Assembly (NCBI GenBank): GCA_965554225.1
Contig: CBEVZC010000039.1
Span: 1-23,751, forward strand
Reading direction: 5' to 3'
DNA: 23,751 bases
From: BMS3ABIN04 sp965554225
GTDB taxonomy: Bacteria > Bacteroidota > Ignavibacteria > Ignavibacteriales > Melioribacteraceae
This document shows, in pieces, positions 15,179 to 22,292 of this stretch. Positions within the stretch are counted from its first letter, which is position 1. Each line of letters opens with the position of its first letter. The position numbers and the translations under genes were made by a program. The notes under the pieces are model-generated. The model worked only from the letters and a program-made list of their open reading frames with translations. It made no database searches and had not been told where the DNA came from.

Positions 15179-15919
15179 ATGGGTAAAACTATTATGCTAA
15201 AAAGCGAAAATCTTGTAAAGATTTATAAAAAACGTAGAGTAGTAAAAAAAGTTTCTGTCGGAGTAGAACAGGGTGAAGTAGTTGGTTTACTTGGTCCAAA
15301 CGGAGCCGGCAAAACAACTACGTTTTATATGATTGTAGGGATGATTAAACCTGACGGTGGAAAAGTATTTCTAGATACAACGGAAATAACTGATGAACCG
15401 ATGTACAAAAGAGCAAAAATGGGAATAGGTTACTTACCTCAGGAAGCTTCCGTGTTTAGAAAATTAAGCGTGGAAGATAATATAATGGCGGTTCTTGAGA
15501 TGATGAAACTTACTAAAAAAGAGAGAAAAGAAAGACAGGAAAGTTTGCTTGAGGAATTGGGTATTACTCAAATTAGAAAGAATATGGGTTATCAACTAAG
15601 TGGCGGTGAGCGTAGGAGAACCGAAATTGCACGCGCTCTTGCAACTAAGCCAAAATTTATTTTACTTGACGAACCTTTTGCCGGAATTGATCCCATTGCC
15701 GTGGAAGATATAATGAATATTGTGGCGAACCTTAAGAATAAGGGAATAGGAATTCTTATTACTGATCATAATGTACATGAAACTTTAAGTATTGTTGATA
15801 GAGCTTATATATTGATTGAAGGCTCAATATTCAAAGATGGTGCGGCACAAGAATTAGCGGACGATAAAGAGGTAAGGAAATTATACTTGGGTGAAAAATT
15901 TAAGCTGGAAAGATATTAG
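15179..15919 (+). CDS. lptB: LPS export ABC transporter ATPase LptB
   Basis: A 246-residue cytosolic ATPase that powers LPS extraction from the inner membrane with LptF and LptG. Walker A is GPNGAGKT at 39-46, the Q-loop is Q88 in YLPQEASVFRKLSV, the signature is LSGGERRR at 140-147, Walker B is FILLDEPFAGIDP at 160-172, and the H-loop is H197 in ITDHNVHET. YLPQEASVFRKL and DEPFAGIDPIAV are specific to LptB among ABC ATPases. The start at 15179 gives a short MGKTIM leader; an ATG five codons later is an alternative. It closes the operon, 10 bases after lptA. No convincing terminator follows. Confidence 0.96.
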   Translation: MGKTIMLKSENLVKIYKKRRVVKKVSVGVEQGEVVGLLGPNGAGKTTTFYMIVGMIKPDGGKVFLDTTEITDEPMYKRAKMGIGYLPQEASVFRKLSVEDNIMAVLEMMKLTKKERKERQESLLEELGITQIRKNMGYQLSGGERRRTEIARALATKPKFILLDEPFAGIDPIAVEDIMNIVANLKNKGIGILITDHNVHETLSIVDRAYILIEGSIFKDGAAQELADDKEVRKLYLGEKFKLERY

Positions 15920-15941
15920 TAATTATTAGTAATGATCGCTA

Positions 15942-16043
15942 TTATTTTTCTTCCTCTAGCTTATATTCCTGCTCTTGAATTTCCAGGTTTGCAAGTCTCC
16001 TGTACAGCGCTGATTTCAATCTTCGATTAGTCTTATCTATAAG
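15942..16043 (-). other. Coding-like minus-strand tail, possible gene remnant
   Basis: A 33-codon open frame between the convergent lptB and aldehyde dehydrogenase genes ends in TAA at 15944-15942. Its translation contains ALYRRLANLEIQEQE followed by YKLEEEK, a strongly helical and charged composition unlike random AT-rich translation. No ATG is present; only a TTG (16019-16017) could start it, and the frame overlaps the last bases of the dehydrogenase in another frame. It may be the remains of a gene end or of an earlier C-terminal extension. It is too short to assign. Confidence 0.25.
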
Positions 16044-17623
16044 TTAAAATTCTTAATAATCCTGTTTATCTCATCAGCGGTTATATTTTTACCCAACTTA
16101 TTTTCATTTGAATTTACTTTACCTGCATTATCAGTCCTTACGGAATGAACTTGTGGATTACCTGCTCTTGCCCGCAGCCGTTCTTCAATTTGCTCAAGAT
16201 AACTGCCCGAGCGCGAAAACTCGGTTGCTCCAAGCGCAACGCTGTCAAACGAAGAAACACTTTCTCCTTTGTTGATAGGATTGATTTCAAAGGCAAGAGT
16301 TTTAATATTCATCAAATGTTTAGCAGTAACGTTTTCAGAAACAATTGATCCGCCCCAAGTCCCTACACCGAGTGTCATAGAAGGATTTAATCCTGTGGTA
16401 TAACCAACTGCTCCGAGAGAGGCAACAGAATTTACGATAATTCTAAACGCCGGTTTTTCCATAGCAAATTTCATTATTATTTCTTTATCATTTGAATGAA
16501 TTGCCATCGAGTGACCAACACCGCCGAAATTAAGAAGGTCTATGCATTTGTGGCATCCTTCCAACCATCCGTCAACTACGTAAAATGCTAGAGTAGGCGA
16601 AAGTTTTTCCATCGAGAAAGGTTCTTCCTTTCCAACTTTCGTACATTCGGCAAGCAGAACAGTTGTGCTCTCAGGAACCGTAAAGCCAGCGTATTCGGCA
16701 ATATATGCCGCTGACTTGCCGACGATTTCAGGATTTATTCTGCCGTCTTTAACAACTGCATTCTCTAATTTTATTTTTTCTTCCTCATTGGCAAAATAGC
16801 CGCCATTTTTTATCACTTCTTGTTTTACCTTTTCAACTATGGGCCGGTCAACAATCATCGATTGTTCCGATGAACATAAAGTTCCGTTATCAAAAGAAGT
16901 CCCGTAAATAATATCGGCAACGGCTTTTTTATAATCGGCAGTTCTTTCAATGAAAGCCGGTACGTTACCTGAACCAACTCCGTATGCCGGCGTACCTGTG
17001 CTATAAGCCGCTTTTACCATCGGTGTACTTCCGGTAGCCAAAATAACCGCAACATCTTTATGTTTCATTAACTCGTGTGTACCTTCCAAAGTGGGCATTG
17101 TCATACATTGAATTAATCCTTTCGGCGCTCCGGCTTTTTCCGCTGCATCAGCCACTACTTTCATAGCTTCTGTTGTACAGTTAACGGCTTTCGGGTGTGG
17201 ACTTGCAACGATTGCGTTTCTGCATTTTAAAGATATTATAGATTTAAACATTGCGGTAGAAGTAGGATTTGTAGAGGGAATTAAAGCGGCAACAACACCC
17301 ATCGGTTCTGCTATTCTAACTATTTTCCCGCCTTTTTCAACATCAATAACACCCACGGTTTTTAGACCTTTTATTGATTCGTAAACATCTCTCGTGGCAA
17401 ATTGATTTTTAACTACTTTGTCTTCCCATTTACCGAACCCGGTTTCTTCCTGCGCCATTTTTGCAAGACGTTCGGATTCCCTAATTCCGGCATCCGTCAT
17501 TGCTTTAACAATTTTATCAACCTGACGCTGGTTATAGTGCTTAAATTCCAACTGCGCTTCTTTTGCAGTTTTTACCAGATCCCGCATTTCCTGAATTGAA
17601 CGAATATCTTTATCAAGATTCAT
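16037..17623 (-). CDS. CoA-acylating aldehyde dehydrogenase (EutE/AdhE-N-like)
   Basis: A 528-residue enzyme that oxidises an aldehyde with NAD+ and CoA to the acyl-CoA, or runs in reverse. The catalytic cysteine is C250 in SFDNGTLCSSEQS. AEPMGVVAALIPSTNPTST (105-123), ATGSTPMVKAAYSTG (196-210) and GSGNVPAFIER (217-227) are characteristic of the acetaldehyde/propionaldehyde acylating group, and the central LNFGGVGHSMAIHS segment is shared with EutE and the AdhE N-terminal half. No alcohol dehydrogenase domain follows. The catalytic body ends around residue 455-475. A hydrophilic linker (RTDNAGKVNSNENKLGKN) then leads to a short helix ADEINRIIKNFNL, which resembles a microcompartment encapsulation peptide. 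A strong Shine-Dalgarno GGAG (17632-17629) supports the start. It appears monocistronic. Confidence 0.92.
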   Translation of the reverse strand: MNLDKDIRSIQEMRDLVKTAKEAQLEFKHYNQRQVDKIVKAMTDAGIRESERLAKMAQEETGFGKWEDKVVKNQFATRDVYESIKGLKTVGVIDVEKGGKIVRIAEPMGVVAALIPSTNPTSTAMFKSIISLKCRNAIVASPHPKAVNCTTEAMKVVADAAEKAGAPKGLIQCMTMPTLEGTHELMKHKDVAVILATGSTPMVKAAYSTGTPAYGVGSGNVPAFIERTADYKKAVADIIYGTSFDNGTLCSSEQSMIVDRPIVEKVKQEVIKNGGYFANEEEKIKLENAVVKDGRINPEIVGKSAAYIAEYAGFTVPESTTVLLAECTKVGKEEPFSMEKLSPTLAFYVVDGWLEGCHKCIDLLNFGGVGHSMAIHSNDKEIIMKFAMEKPAFRIIVNSVASLGAVGYTTGLNPSMTLGVGTWGGSIVSENVTAKHLMNIKTLAFEINPINKGESVSSFDSVALGATEFSRSGSYLEQIEERLRARAGNPQVHSVRTDNAGKVNSNENKLGKNITADEINRIIKNFNL

Positions 17624-17647
17624 AATCTCTCCACAAAATTTATCTCT

Positions 17648-17676
17648 AATATAAAAATAGCATTTTAAATACGCAA
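17648..17676 (-). promoter_or_regulatory. Predicted sigma-70-like promoter of the aldehyde dehydrogenase gene
   Basis: Read on the minus strand, TTGCGT (17676-17671) and TATATT (17653-17648) are separated by exactly 17 bases and lie 25 bases before the start codon. The -10 matches the consensus at five of six positions and the -35 at three of six. It sits just downstream of the terminator of the preceding minus-strand operon, where a promoter is needed. Confidence 0.42.
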
Positions 17677-17724
17677 TTTTGAAAAAAAAGGAAAGGGGTT
17701 TCCGTTTTATTTAAAAATAGCATT
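17652..17724. repeat. 13-base direct repeat around the dehydrogenase promoter
   Basis: TAAAAATAGCATT occurs at 17652-17664 and again at 17712-17724, exactly 60 bases apart. The first copy overlaps the predicted -10 element and spacer; the second lies beyond the terminator hairpin. The arrangement could be an operator pair, or a chance duplication in AT-rich DNA. Confidence 0.4.
17682..17703 (-). terminator. Intrinsic terminator of the LiaF-like/LytS/LytTR operon
   Basis: On the minus strand GGAAA (17703-17699), loop CCCC, and TTTCC (17694-17690) form a five-base stem with a four-base loop, followed at once by eight T (17689-17682). It is 75 bases after the response-regulator stop codon. The stem is short but the T-run is long and directly attached. 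Confidence 0.55.
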
Positions 17725-17778
17725 AACGCCTAACTATATTCATTTTATTTGAAAGCGAATGTTAATTATGTAATTTGT

Positions 17779-18528
17779 TTAATTTAACACGACTTTCAAT
17801 TTAGCATACCCGTTTTTACTTACAGGCAATTTTGTATTGTCCTTCATTATAACTTTGTAACTGTTTTTCCCGGATAATTCCAATTGTTTAAGAAAGCTCA
17901 GATTTAAAATATAAGAACGATGTATGCGGATAAATTGATTTTTATCTAATTGATCAACTAAAGATTTTAATGTTTTTTGTTTTAAGTATTTTCCCAATTC
18001 GGAGTAGATCATTACATAGTCGTCCTGAGCTTCGATGTATCTTATTTGATCGGTTGGAATTATATGAATTTTATGATTTGATTTAACTACAATCCGGTTT
18101 AGAAATTCTTTCTTTTTATATAGTTCGCTCAAATTATTTATCTTCTGTTCCGGCATATTCTGTGAGCTCAATTTATTTATTGCCCTCTGCAATGCTTCGT
18201 CAAAACGTTCTTTGAAAAAAGGTTTTAGTAAGTAATCAATTGCATTTACCTCAAATGCTTTTATTGCGTATTGATCGAATGCGGTAGTAAAAATAATTAA
18301 AGGAGGTTTGTCAATTAACTCAAGCATTTCGAACCCGTTGATTTTCGGCATTTGAATATCAAGAAAAACAATATCGGGATTTTGTTCACTGATTATTTTT
18401 ACTCCTTCAAATCCATTGCTGCATTCACCAACAATATGAATTTTATCATTTTCGGAAATGTATTTCGCAATGATATCCCTTGCTAATTTTTCATCATCTA
18501 TTATTGCTGCTGTAATTCTATTATCCAT
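17779..18528 (-). CDS. LytTR-family response regulator
   Basis: A 249-residue DNA-binding response regulator. The receiver domain (about 5-120) has the acidic pair DD at 11-12, phospho-acceptor D57 in DIVFLDIQMPKINGFE, T81/T82 and K102 in YLLKPF. The LytTR DNA-binding domain occupies about 143-248: RIVVKSNHKIHIIPTDQIRY, IEAQDDYVMIYS, then FIRIHRSYILNLSFLKQLEL and LPVSKNGYAKLK. It overlaps the kinase gene by 8 bases, the usual arrangement of a cognate pair, and is the last gene of the minus-strand operon. Targets probably include its own operon, but no classical LytTR box was found. Confidence 0.95.
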   Translation of the reverse strand: MDNRITAAIIDDEKLARDIIAKYISENDKIHIVGECSNGFEGVKIISEQNPDIVFLDIQMPKINGFEMLELIDKPPLIIFTTAFDQYAIKAFEVNAIDYLLKPFFKERFDEALQRAINKLSSQNMPEQKINNLSELYKKKEFLNRIVVKSNHKIHIIPTDQIRYIEAQDDYVMIYSELGKYLKQKTLKSLVDQLDKNQFIRIHRSYILNLSFLKQLELSGKNSYKVIMKDNTKLPVSKNGYAKLKVVLN

Positions 18529-19585
18529 TTTCAGCTGCCCGTATTGGTACTAAAATTGTTACTCCGTATTTATTTTCTTTTTTTTCAATTTCCAATAAAT
18601 TATTTTGGTTGAAAATTAAACTTAACCTTTTACTGATATTTGAAAGTCCGATTCCTTCTCCTTTTGCAGAAACTGCTTCGGGATCAAAATTATTTATGAC
18701 TTCAATTTTCAAATACGAATTTTCAAAAGAACATCTCATTATAATTAAAACTTTCACAACAGATTCATAAACCCCATGTTTTATCGCATTTTCAAATAGA
18801 GGTTGCAACAGCATGCTGGGTATTTCAATTTTTAAACAATCAGGTTCTATTTCTTCAATAAACTCAAATTTATCTTCAAATCTTACTTTTTCGATTTCTA
18901 AATACGTCCTAATATTTTTTATTTCTTCCGAAAGTTTTATTTTTTGTTTGTCGTTTTCGGCAAGTGTTGCTCTTAAAAATCTTGAAAGGTTAATTGTCAT
19001 TTCCTGTGCACGTTTCGGGTCGGAAAGAGTTAGTGAGCTAATTGAATTTAAACTATTAAAAATAAAATGGGGATTAATCTGATATTTTAAATTTTTGAGT
19101 TCGGCCTCTTTCACCAAACTTTTCAGCTCGGCTTCCTTTATTAGCTTTTGTTGAAAATTATTATAATAAATAATTATATAATCAATCGAAACGATTATTG
19201 CGTAATATACAATCCCGACTATAAATCTGCCAAATAGTGTTGATTTTAGTATCGGTCCATATTCGCCGGATAAAAGAAGGGTTTTGGTAAGAATAGTATA
19301 ACCTGTGTAAACCCAAATAATTGAGGTAATAGCAGCAGCGGCAAAATGGTTGAAGATTATCTTAATGATATTATAATTTTCAAGTGATATAAATTTAGCC
19401 GGATACCATAAGCTTAAACCGATTCCTAAATACAATAAATTAAATATAATACTGTCTAAAAGCGAGTATTCGAAGTTATTATTTAATAGAGAGTATAACA
19501 CTAAAAAATGGACAAAAGAAATTATTATCCAAATTGAAATATATGCAATGAATGCTTTCTTATCTCTAAAAAAAGGATTTAACAT
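18521..19585 (-). CDS. LytS-type sensor histidine kinase
   Basis: A 354-residue inner-membrane kinase. Four hydrophobic segments are seen (about 12-34, 45-64, 75-98 and 120-142) with short loops, so the sensor is intramembrane and lacks a large periplasmic domain. A coiled-coil linker (144-167) contains the repeated LIKEAELKSLVKEAELKNL. The His box is LKYQINPHFIFNSLNSI with H173. The ATPase domain has the N-box QPLFENAIKHG (N266) and the G-box KGEGIGLSNI (308-317). AAAGAGA precedes the start. Small intramembrane-sensing kinases of this sort often depend on an accessory membrane protein, and the two LiaF-like proteins encoded upstream are candidates. Confidence 0.94.
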   Translation of the reverse strand: MLNPFFRDKKAFIAYISIWIIISFVHFLVLYSLLNNNFEYSLLDSIIFNLLYLGIGLSLWYPAKFISLENYNIIKIIFNHFAAAAITSIIWVYTGYTILTKTLLLSGEYGPILKSTLFGRFIVGIVYYAIIVSIDYIIIYYNNFQQKLIKEAELKSLVKEAELKNLKYQINPHFIFNSLNSISSLTLSDPKRAQEMTINLSRFLRATLAENDKQKIKLSEEIKNIRTYLEIEKVRFEDKFEFIEEIEPDCLKIEIPSMLLQPLFENAIKHGVYESVVKVLIIMRCSFENSYLKIEVINNFDPEAVSAKGEGIGLSNISKRLSLIFNQNNLLEIEKKENKYGVTILVPIRAAENG

Positions 19586-19603
19586 TGTTTCTCTTTAATT
19601 TGC

Positions 19604-19624
19604 TCTTACTCCTGATCTTACTCC
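19604..19624. repeat. 9-base tandem repeat before the kinase gene
   Basis: TCTTACTCC occurs at 19604-19612 and 19616-19624, with a period of 12 bases, in the 58-base gap between the second LiaF-like gene and the kinase. On the coding strand it reads GGAGTAAGA twice. LytTR regulators bind pairs of 9-base direct repeats, but with a wider separation than here, so this is only a weak candidate for an operator or an RNA element. Confidence 0.25.
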
Positions 19625-19643
19625 GGGTACAACACAAAATAAT

Positions 19644-20372
19644 TTAATAAAAATTATTTATCTCTGCGCCACCGAAAAGGAACAAGCCGGAAATTATTAA
19701 AACTCCTTTTTGCCCTTGGTTTTCAATCTTCGGGTTGATAATTCTTTTGTCTTCAAAACCGCCGAAAATCACATTCACTTTGGAAATCACTTTCATATCC
19801 GGTGGGACTAATATTTTTGCACCGCCGATAATGCCGACAAAGTTCAAAACTTGTTTGCCTTCAGCTAATTTCGCATTTGTTAAATCTATAACTGAACTTC
19901 CGATAAATACGTTTACATTACCGCCCTTGAATTGCCGGGAGGTTACTGCAGTTCTTCTGCTTCTCAAAACATTTAATATATTAATTGAGTCTGAGTTCTC
20001 CTCATTATTTAATGGATCTGTGCTTTGCTTATTTTTGTAAGAGAGTCCGCGGATATTTGAGCTTTTAAAAATTAAATATATTCCCAGTATAATTAAAAGA
20101 ACAGGCCAGTATTCATTTATTATGCTATGCAAAGAAAGATAGAAAATTTTCCCCGTTAGACTAATTAACCCGATAAGAATTAATAATAGACCGGTCGCTG
20201 TTTTTCCCTTAGTAACGATAATTGCTATTCCCACATAAATCAGAATAGCCTGCCAGGAGAAAAAATATTTCGAAATGTCAAAATCTAATAAATTTAGATT
20301 ATCCAGGAAAAATATAAACCCTATAAAAATCAACAGTATTCCTAAATAAGATCTTCCGTTGTGTTTTTTCAT
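19644..20372 (-). CDS. LiaF-like membrane protein, second paralogue
   Basis: A 242-residue inner-membrane protein. The N-terminal half has four hydrophobic segments (about 9-24, 38-54, 60-74, 88-103) of the DUF5668/LiaI-LiaF type, with LGILLIFIGFIFFLDNLNLL as the hallmark. A polar linker (105-147) leads to a cytosolic LiaF C-terminal domain built of short glycine-rich strand repeats: FKGGNVNVFIGSSVIDL at 148-164, IIGGAKILVPPDM, VIFGGFEDKR and LFLFGGAEI. In Firmicutes LiaF restrains the LiaSR envelope-stress system. It starts 13 bases after its paralogue and shares the same architecture, so they arose by tandem duplication. This copy has diverged at two of the FGG motifs (FIGSS, IIGGA), which may mean different partners. 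Confidence 0.85.
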   Translation of the reverse strand: MKKHNGRSYLGILLIFIGFIFFLDNLNLLDFDISKYFFSWQAILIYVGIAIIVTKGKTATGLLLILIGLISLTGKIFYLSLHSIINEYWPVLLIILGIYLIFKSSNIRGLSYKNKQSTDPLNNEENSDSINILNVLRSRRTAVTSRQFKGGNVNVFIGSSVIDLTNAKLAEGKQVLNFVGIIGGAKILVPPDMKVISKVNVIFGGFEDKRIINPKIENQGQKGVLIISGLFLFGGAEINNFY

Positions 20373-20385
20373 TGTTGAATCTCGT

Positions 20386-21090
20386 TTAATAATAACTTTT
20401 TATTTCGCCGCCGCCGAATAAAACGACACCCTTAACTACAAGGACTTTGTCGTTTCCGTAAACCATATGCGGATCTTTAACACGCTTATCGCTAAATCCT
20501 CCGAATATTGGGACCAATTTAACAATTACATACCAATCTTGCGGTACTACAAGAGTTGCACCGCCGAATAATGCTACAATATCAATTACGTTTTCACCAT
20601 CAGCCAGCTTGCTCTGATTAAACCGTACTTCGGTTCCGCCGAATATTGCGGTTATTTTTCCTCCTTTGAAATTTTCCGATGAAATATTTTTTGTTCCGCC
20701 TCCGAATAAAGACATTTCATCAATATAGTCTCCGGGAATATCTTCAGTATTATCAAAATCGTTTTTACCTTTATAATGCTTAAACTTTTTTGAGTGTCGA
20801 TTATCTTGATTTATTAAAAAGTATATGCCGAGACCAATTAGTAATAAAGGCCAAAAGTCAGGAAATAAAAATATTAGTCCTATTATGATTAGTATTAATC
20901 CTGAGCTGTTATTTCGTGAAGCTAGTAAAATCAGTCCGATAATAATTAAAATAACTTGCCATTGGAAAAGATATTCCGGGATGGTAAATGAAAGGATATT
21001 GAAATTATCTAGTAAAAAAAGAACCCCGAGTAAAATTAAAATTCCCCCGAGCCAAAATCTTCCGTCAGAATTATGTTTCCTGGATTTCAT
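20386..21090 (-). CDS. LiaF-like membrane protein, first paralogue
   Basis: A 234-residue inner-membrane protein heading the minus-strand operon. The N-terminal membrane part has hydrophobic segments at about 12-28, 44-58, 64-76 and 80-94, beginning LGGILILLGVLFLLDNFNIL. A charged linker (95-122) is followed by a soluble domain with six evenly spread F.GG motifs (FGGG 129, FKGG 141, FGGTE 150, FGGAT 175, FGGFS 196, FGGGE 225), the strand-turn repeat of the LiaF C-terminal domain. The start is fixed by AGGAG (21101-21097) six bases before the ATG. Its order before a LytS-type kinase and LytTR regulator suggests a membrane input or negative-control component. It is divergent from the K+ channel gene. 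Confidence 0.86.
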   Translation of the reverse strand: MKSRKHNSDGRFWLGGILILLGVLFLLDNFNILSFTIPEYLFQWQVILIIIGLILLASRNNSSGLILIIIGLIFLFPDFWPLLLIGLGIYFLINQDNRHSKKFKHYKGKNDFDNTEDIPGDYIDEMSLFGGGTKNISSENFKGGKITAIFGGTEVRFNQSKLADGENVIDIVALFGGATLVVPQDWYVIVKLVPIFGGFSDKRVKDPHMVYGNDKVLVVKGVVLFGGGEIKSYY

Positions 21091-21263
21091 TTCGCGCTCC
21101 TAAAAGTTTGTTGCGTAATTATCTTAGACAATGATAAAATATTGTGAAACAAAATTCTATAGTAAATCGGTGAATAGTATTAAATTGTCGGTCAGCGGAG
21201 GTGTTTCAAAAGTGATTGTTTTATATTATTTTAGTTCCATACTAATATGAACCGGATTGCAGC

Positions 21264-22268
21264 ATGAAATTAGATTCAAACGCATTAACCCAACTAAAAA
21301 TAGGATTGGCATCAATCGTAACTATTATTATAATTGGAACAATCGGGTATTCTGCTCTTGAAGGTTGGACGTTCTTTGAATCGTTTTACATGACAATAAT
21401 CACTATTTCTACGACAGGTTTTAAGGAATTAAAACCGTTGTCCCGCCCCGGTATGATTTTAACAACATTTTTGATCATTGCCGGAGTTTTGGCAATAGCG
21501 TACACCGGCGGAAGAGGGATACAAATATTGGTGGAAGCTCAATTTTTCAGGAGGAGAAGAATGAATAATAAACTTGAATCAATTTCAGGGCATTATATAG
21601 TTTGCGGTTTCGGAAGGATGGGCCGTGTAATTTGTGAAGAGCTTTTCCAAAACGGGCGACCTTTTGTTGTGGTTGAAAATAACTCGGTAAAAATTGAACG
21701 CTTATTGGAAATGAACTATTTATTTTTTGAAGGAGACGCTACAGCCAATGAAACTCTGCTTGACGCCGGAGTAAAAAAAGCAAAAGGATTGGTATCCGTA
21801 TTAGATTCCGATGCGCAGAACGTATTTGTGGTATTGTCTGCAAAAGAACTAAACCCGGACATTTTTATTGTTGCCCGTGCTGTTGATGAAGGGACCGAGT
21901 CAAAGTTATTAAAAGCCGGGGCGAACAGGGTTGTTAAGCCTTATGAATTAGGCGGGAGTAGGATGGTTCATCTTTTACTTAGACCAGGTGTTATGGATTT
22001 TATTGACGGTGTTGCCAGGAATAGGGATATTGCTATAAGTTTGGAAGAAGTAACAATTCCGGAAAATTCAAAATTGTCAGGGAAAACCTTAGCTGATTCG
22101 CCGCTGCGAAAGGAATGGAATATCATTGTGATTGCAGTTTCTAAAGCTAATGGAAAGTTTATATATAATCCTAATGCCGCAACAACTATAGAAGTCGGTG
22201 ATAAGCTAATAGCAATAGGTGAAGCGGAAAGTTTAAAGAAGTTGGATTCACTTTGTTTGAAGGAATAA
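21264..22268 (+). CDS. Two-TM potassium channel with RCK (TrkA) domain
   Basis: A 334-residue inner-membrane channel subunit. TM1 is about 12-31, the pore helix about 36-49, and TM2 about 63-90, ending in the basic stop-transfer RRRR (96-99). The selectivity filter reads TISTTGFKEL (47-56), so the usual TVGYGD is TTGFKE. The RCK/TrkA-N Rossmann domain starts HYIVCGFGRMG (110-120, GxGxxG motif), with E138 at the end of the second strand and GDAT at 157-160 as ligand-binding positions. A TrkA-C domain covers about 250-334. The overall plan is that of MthK and other ligand-gated channels. The main ATG lacks a Shine-Dalgarno, whereas a perfect one precedes the in-frame ATG at 21561. A six-codon frame (21248-21268) overlaps the start. 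Confidence 0.92.
   Translation: MKLDSNALTQLKIGLASIVTIIIIGTIGYSALEGWTFFESFYMTIITISTTGFKELKPLSRPGMILTTFLIIAGVLAIAYTGGRGIQILVEAQFFRRRRMNNKLESISGHYIVCGFGRMGRVICEELFQNGRPFVVVENNSVKIERLLEMNYLFFEGDATANETLLDAGVKKAKGLVSVLDSDAQNVFVVLSAKELNPDIFIVARAVDEGTESKLLKAGANRVVKPYELGGSRMVHLLLRPGVMDFIDGVARNRDIAISLEEVTIPENSKLSGKTLADSPLRKEWNIIVIAVSKANGKFIYNPNAATTIEVGDKLIAIGEAESLKKLDSLCLKE
21549..21563 (+). promoter_or_regulatory. Internal ribosome-binding site and ATG at the pore/RCK junction
   Basis: AGGAGG (21549-21554) stands six bases before ATG 21561-21563, codon 100 of the channel gene. Starting here would give a soluble 235-residue RCK protein without the pore. The archaeal channel MthK is known to use such an internal start at Met107 to supply extra RCK domains for its gating ring. 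The same bases also encode four arginines (AGG AGG AGA AGA) of the stop-transfer patch, so the match may follow from the protein sequence alone. Confidence 0.45.
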
Positions 22269-22292
22269 CAAAGATACTTCACAAATCAAATT

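Noticed and set aside
21248..21268. Six-codon frame MNRIAA overlapping the K+ channel start as an upstream regulatory ORF
   Set aside because: It has no ribosome-binding site, and a frame this short is expected by chance. It is mentioned only because its stop overlaps the ATG.
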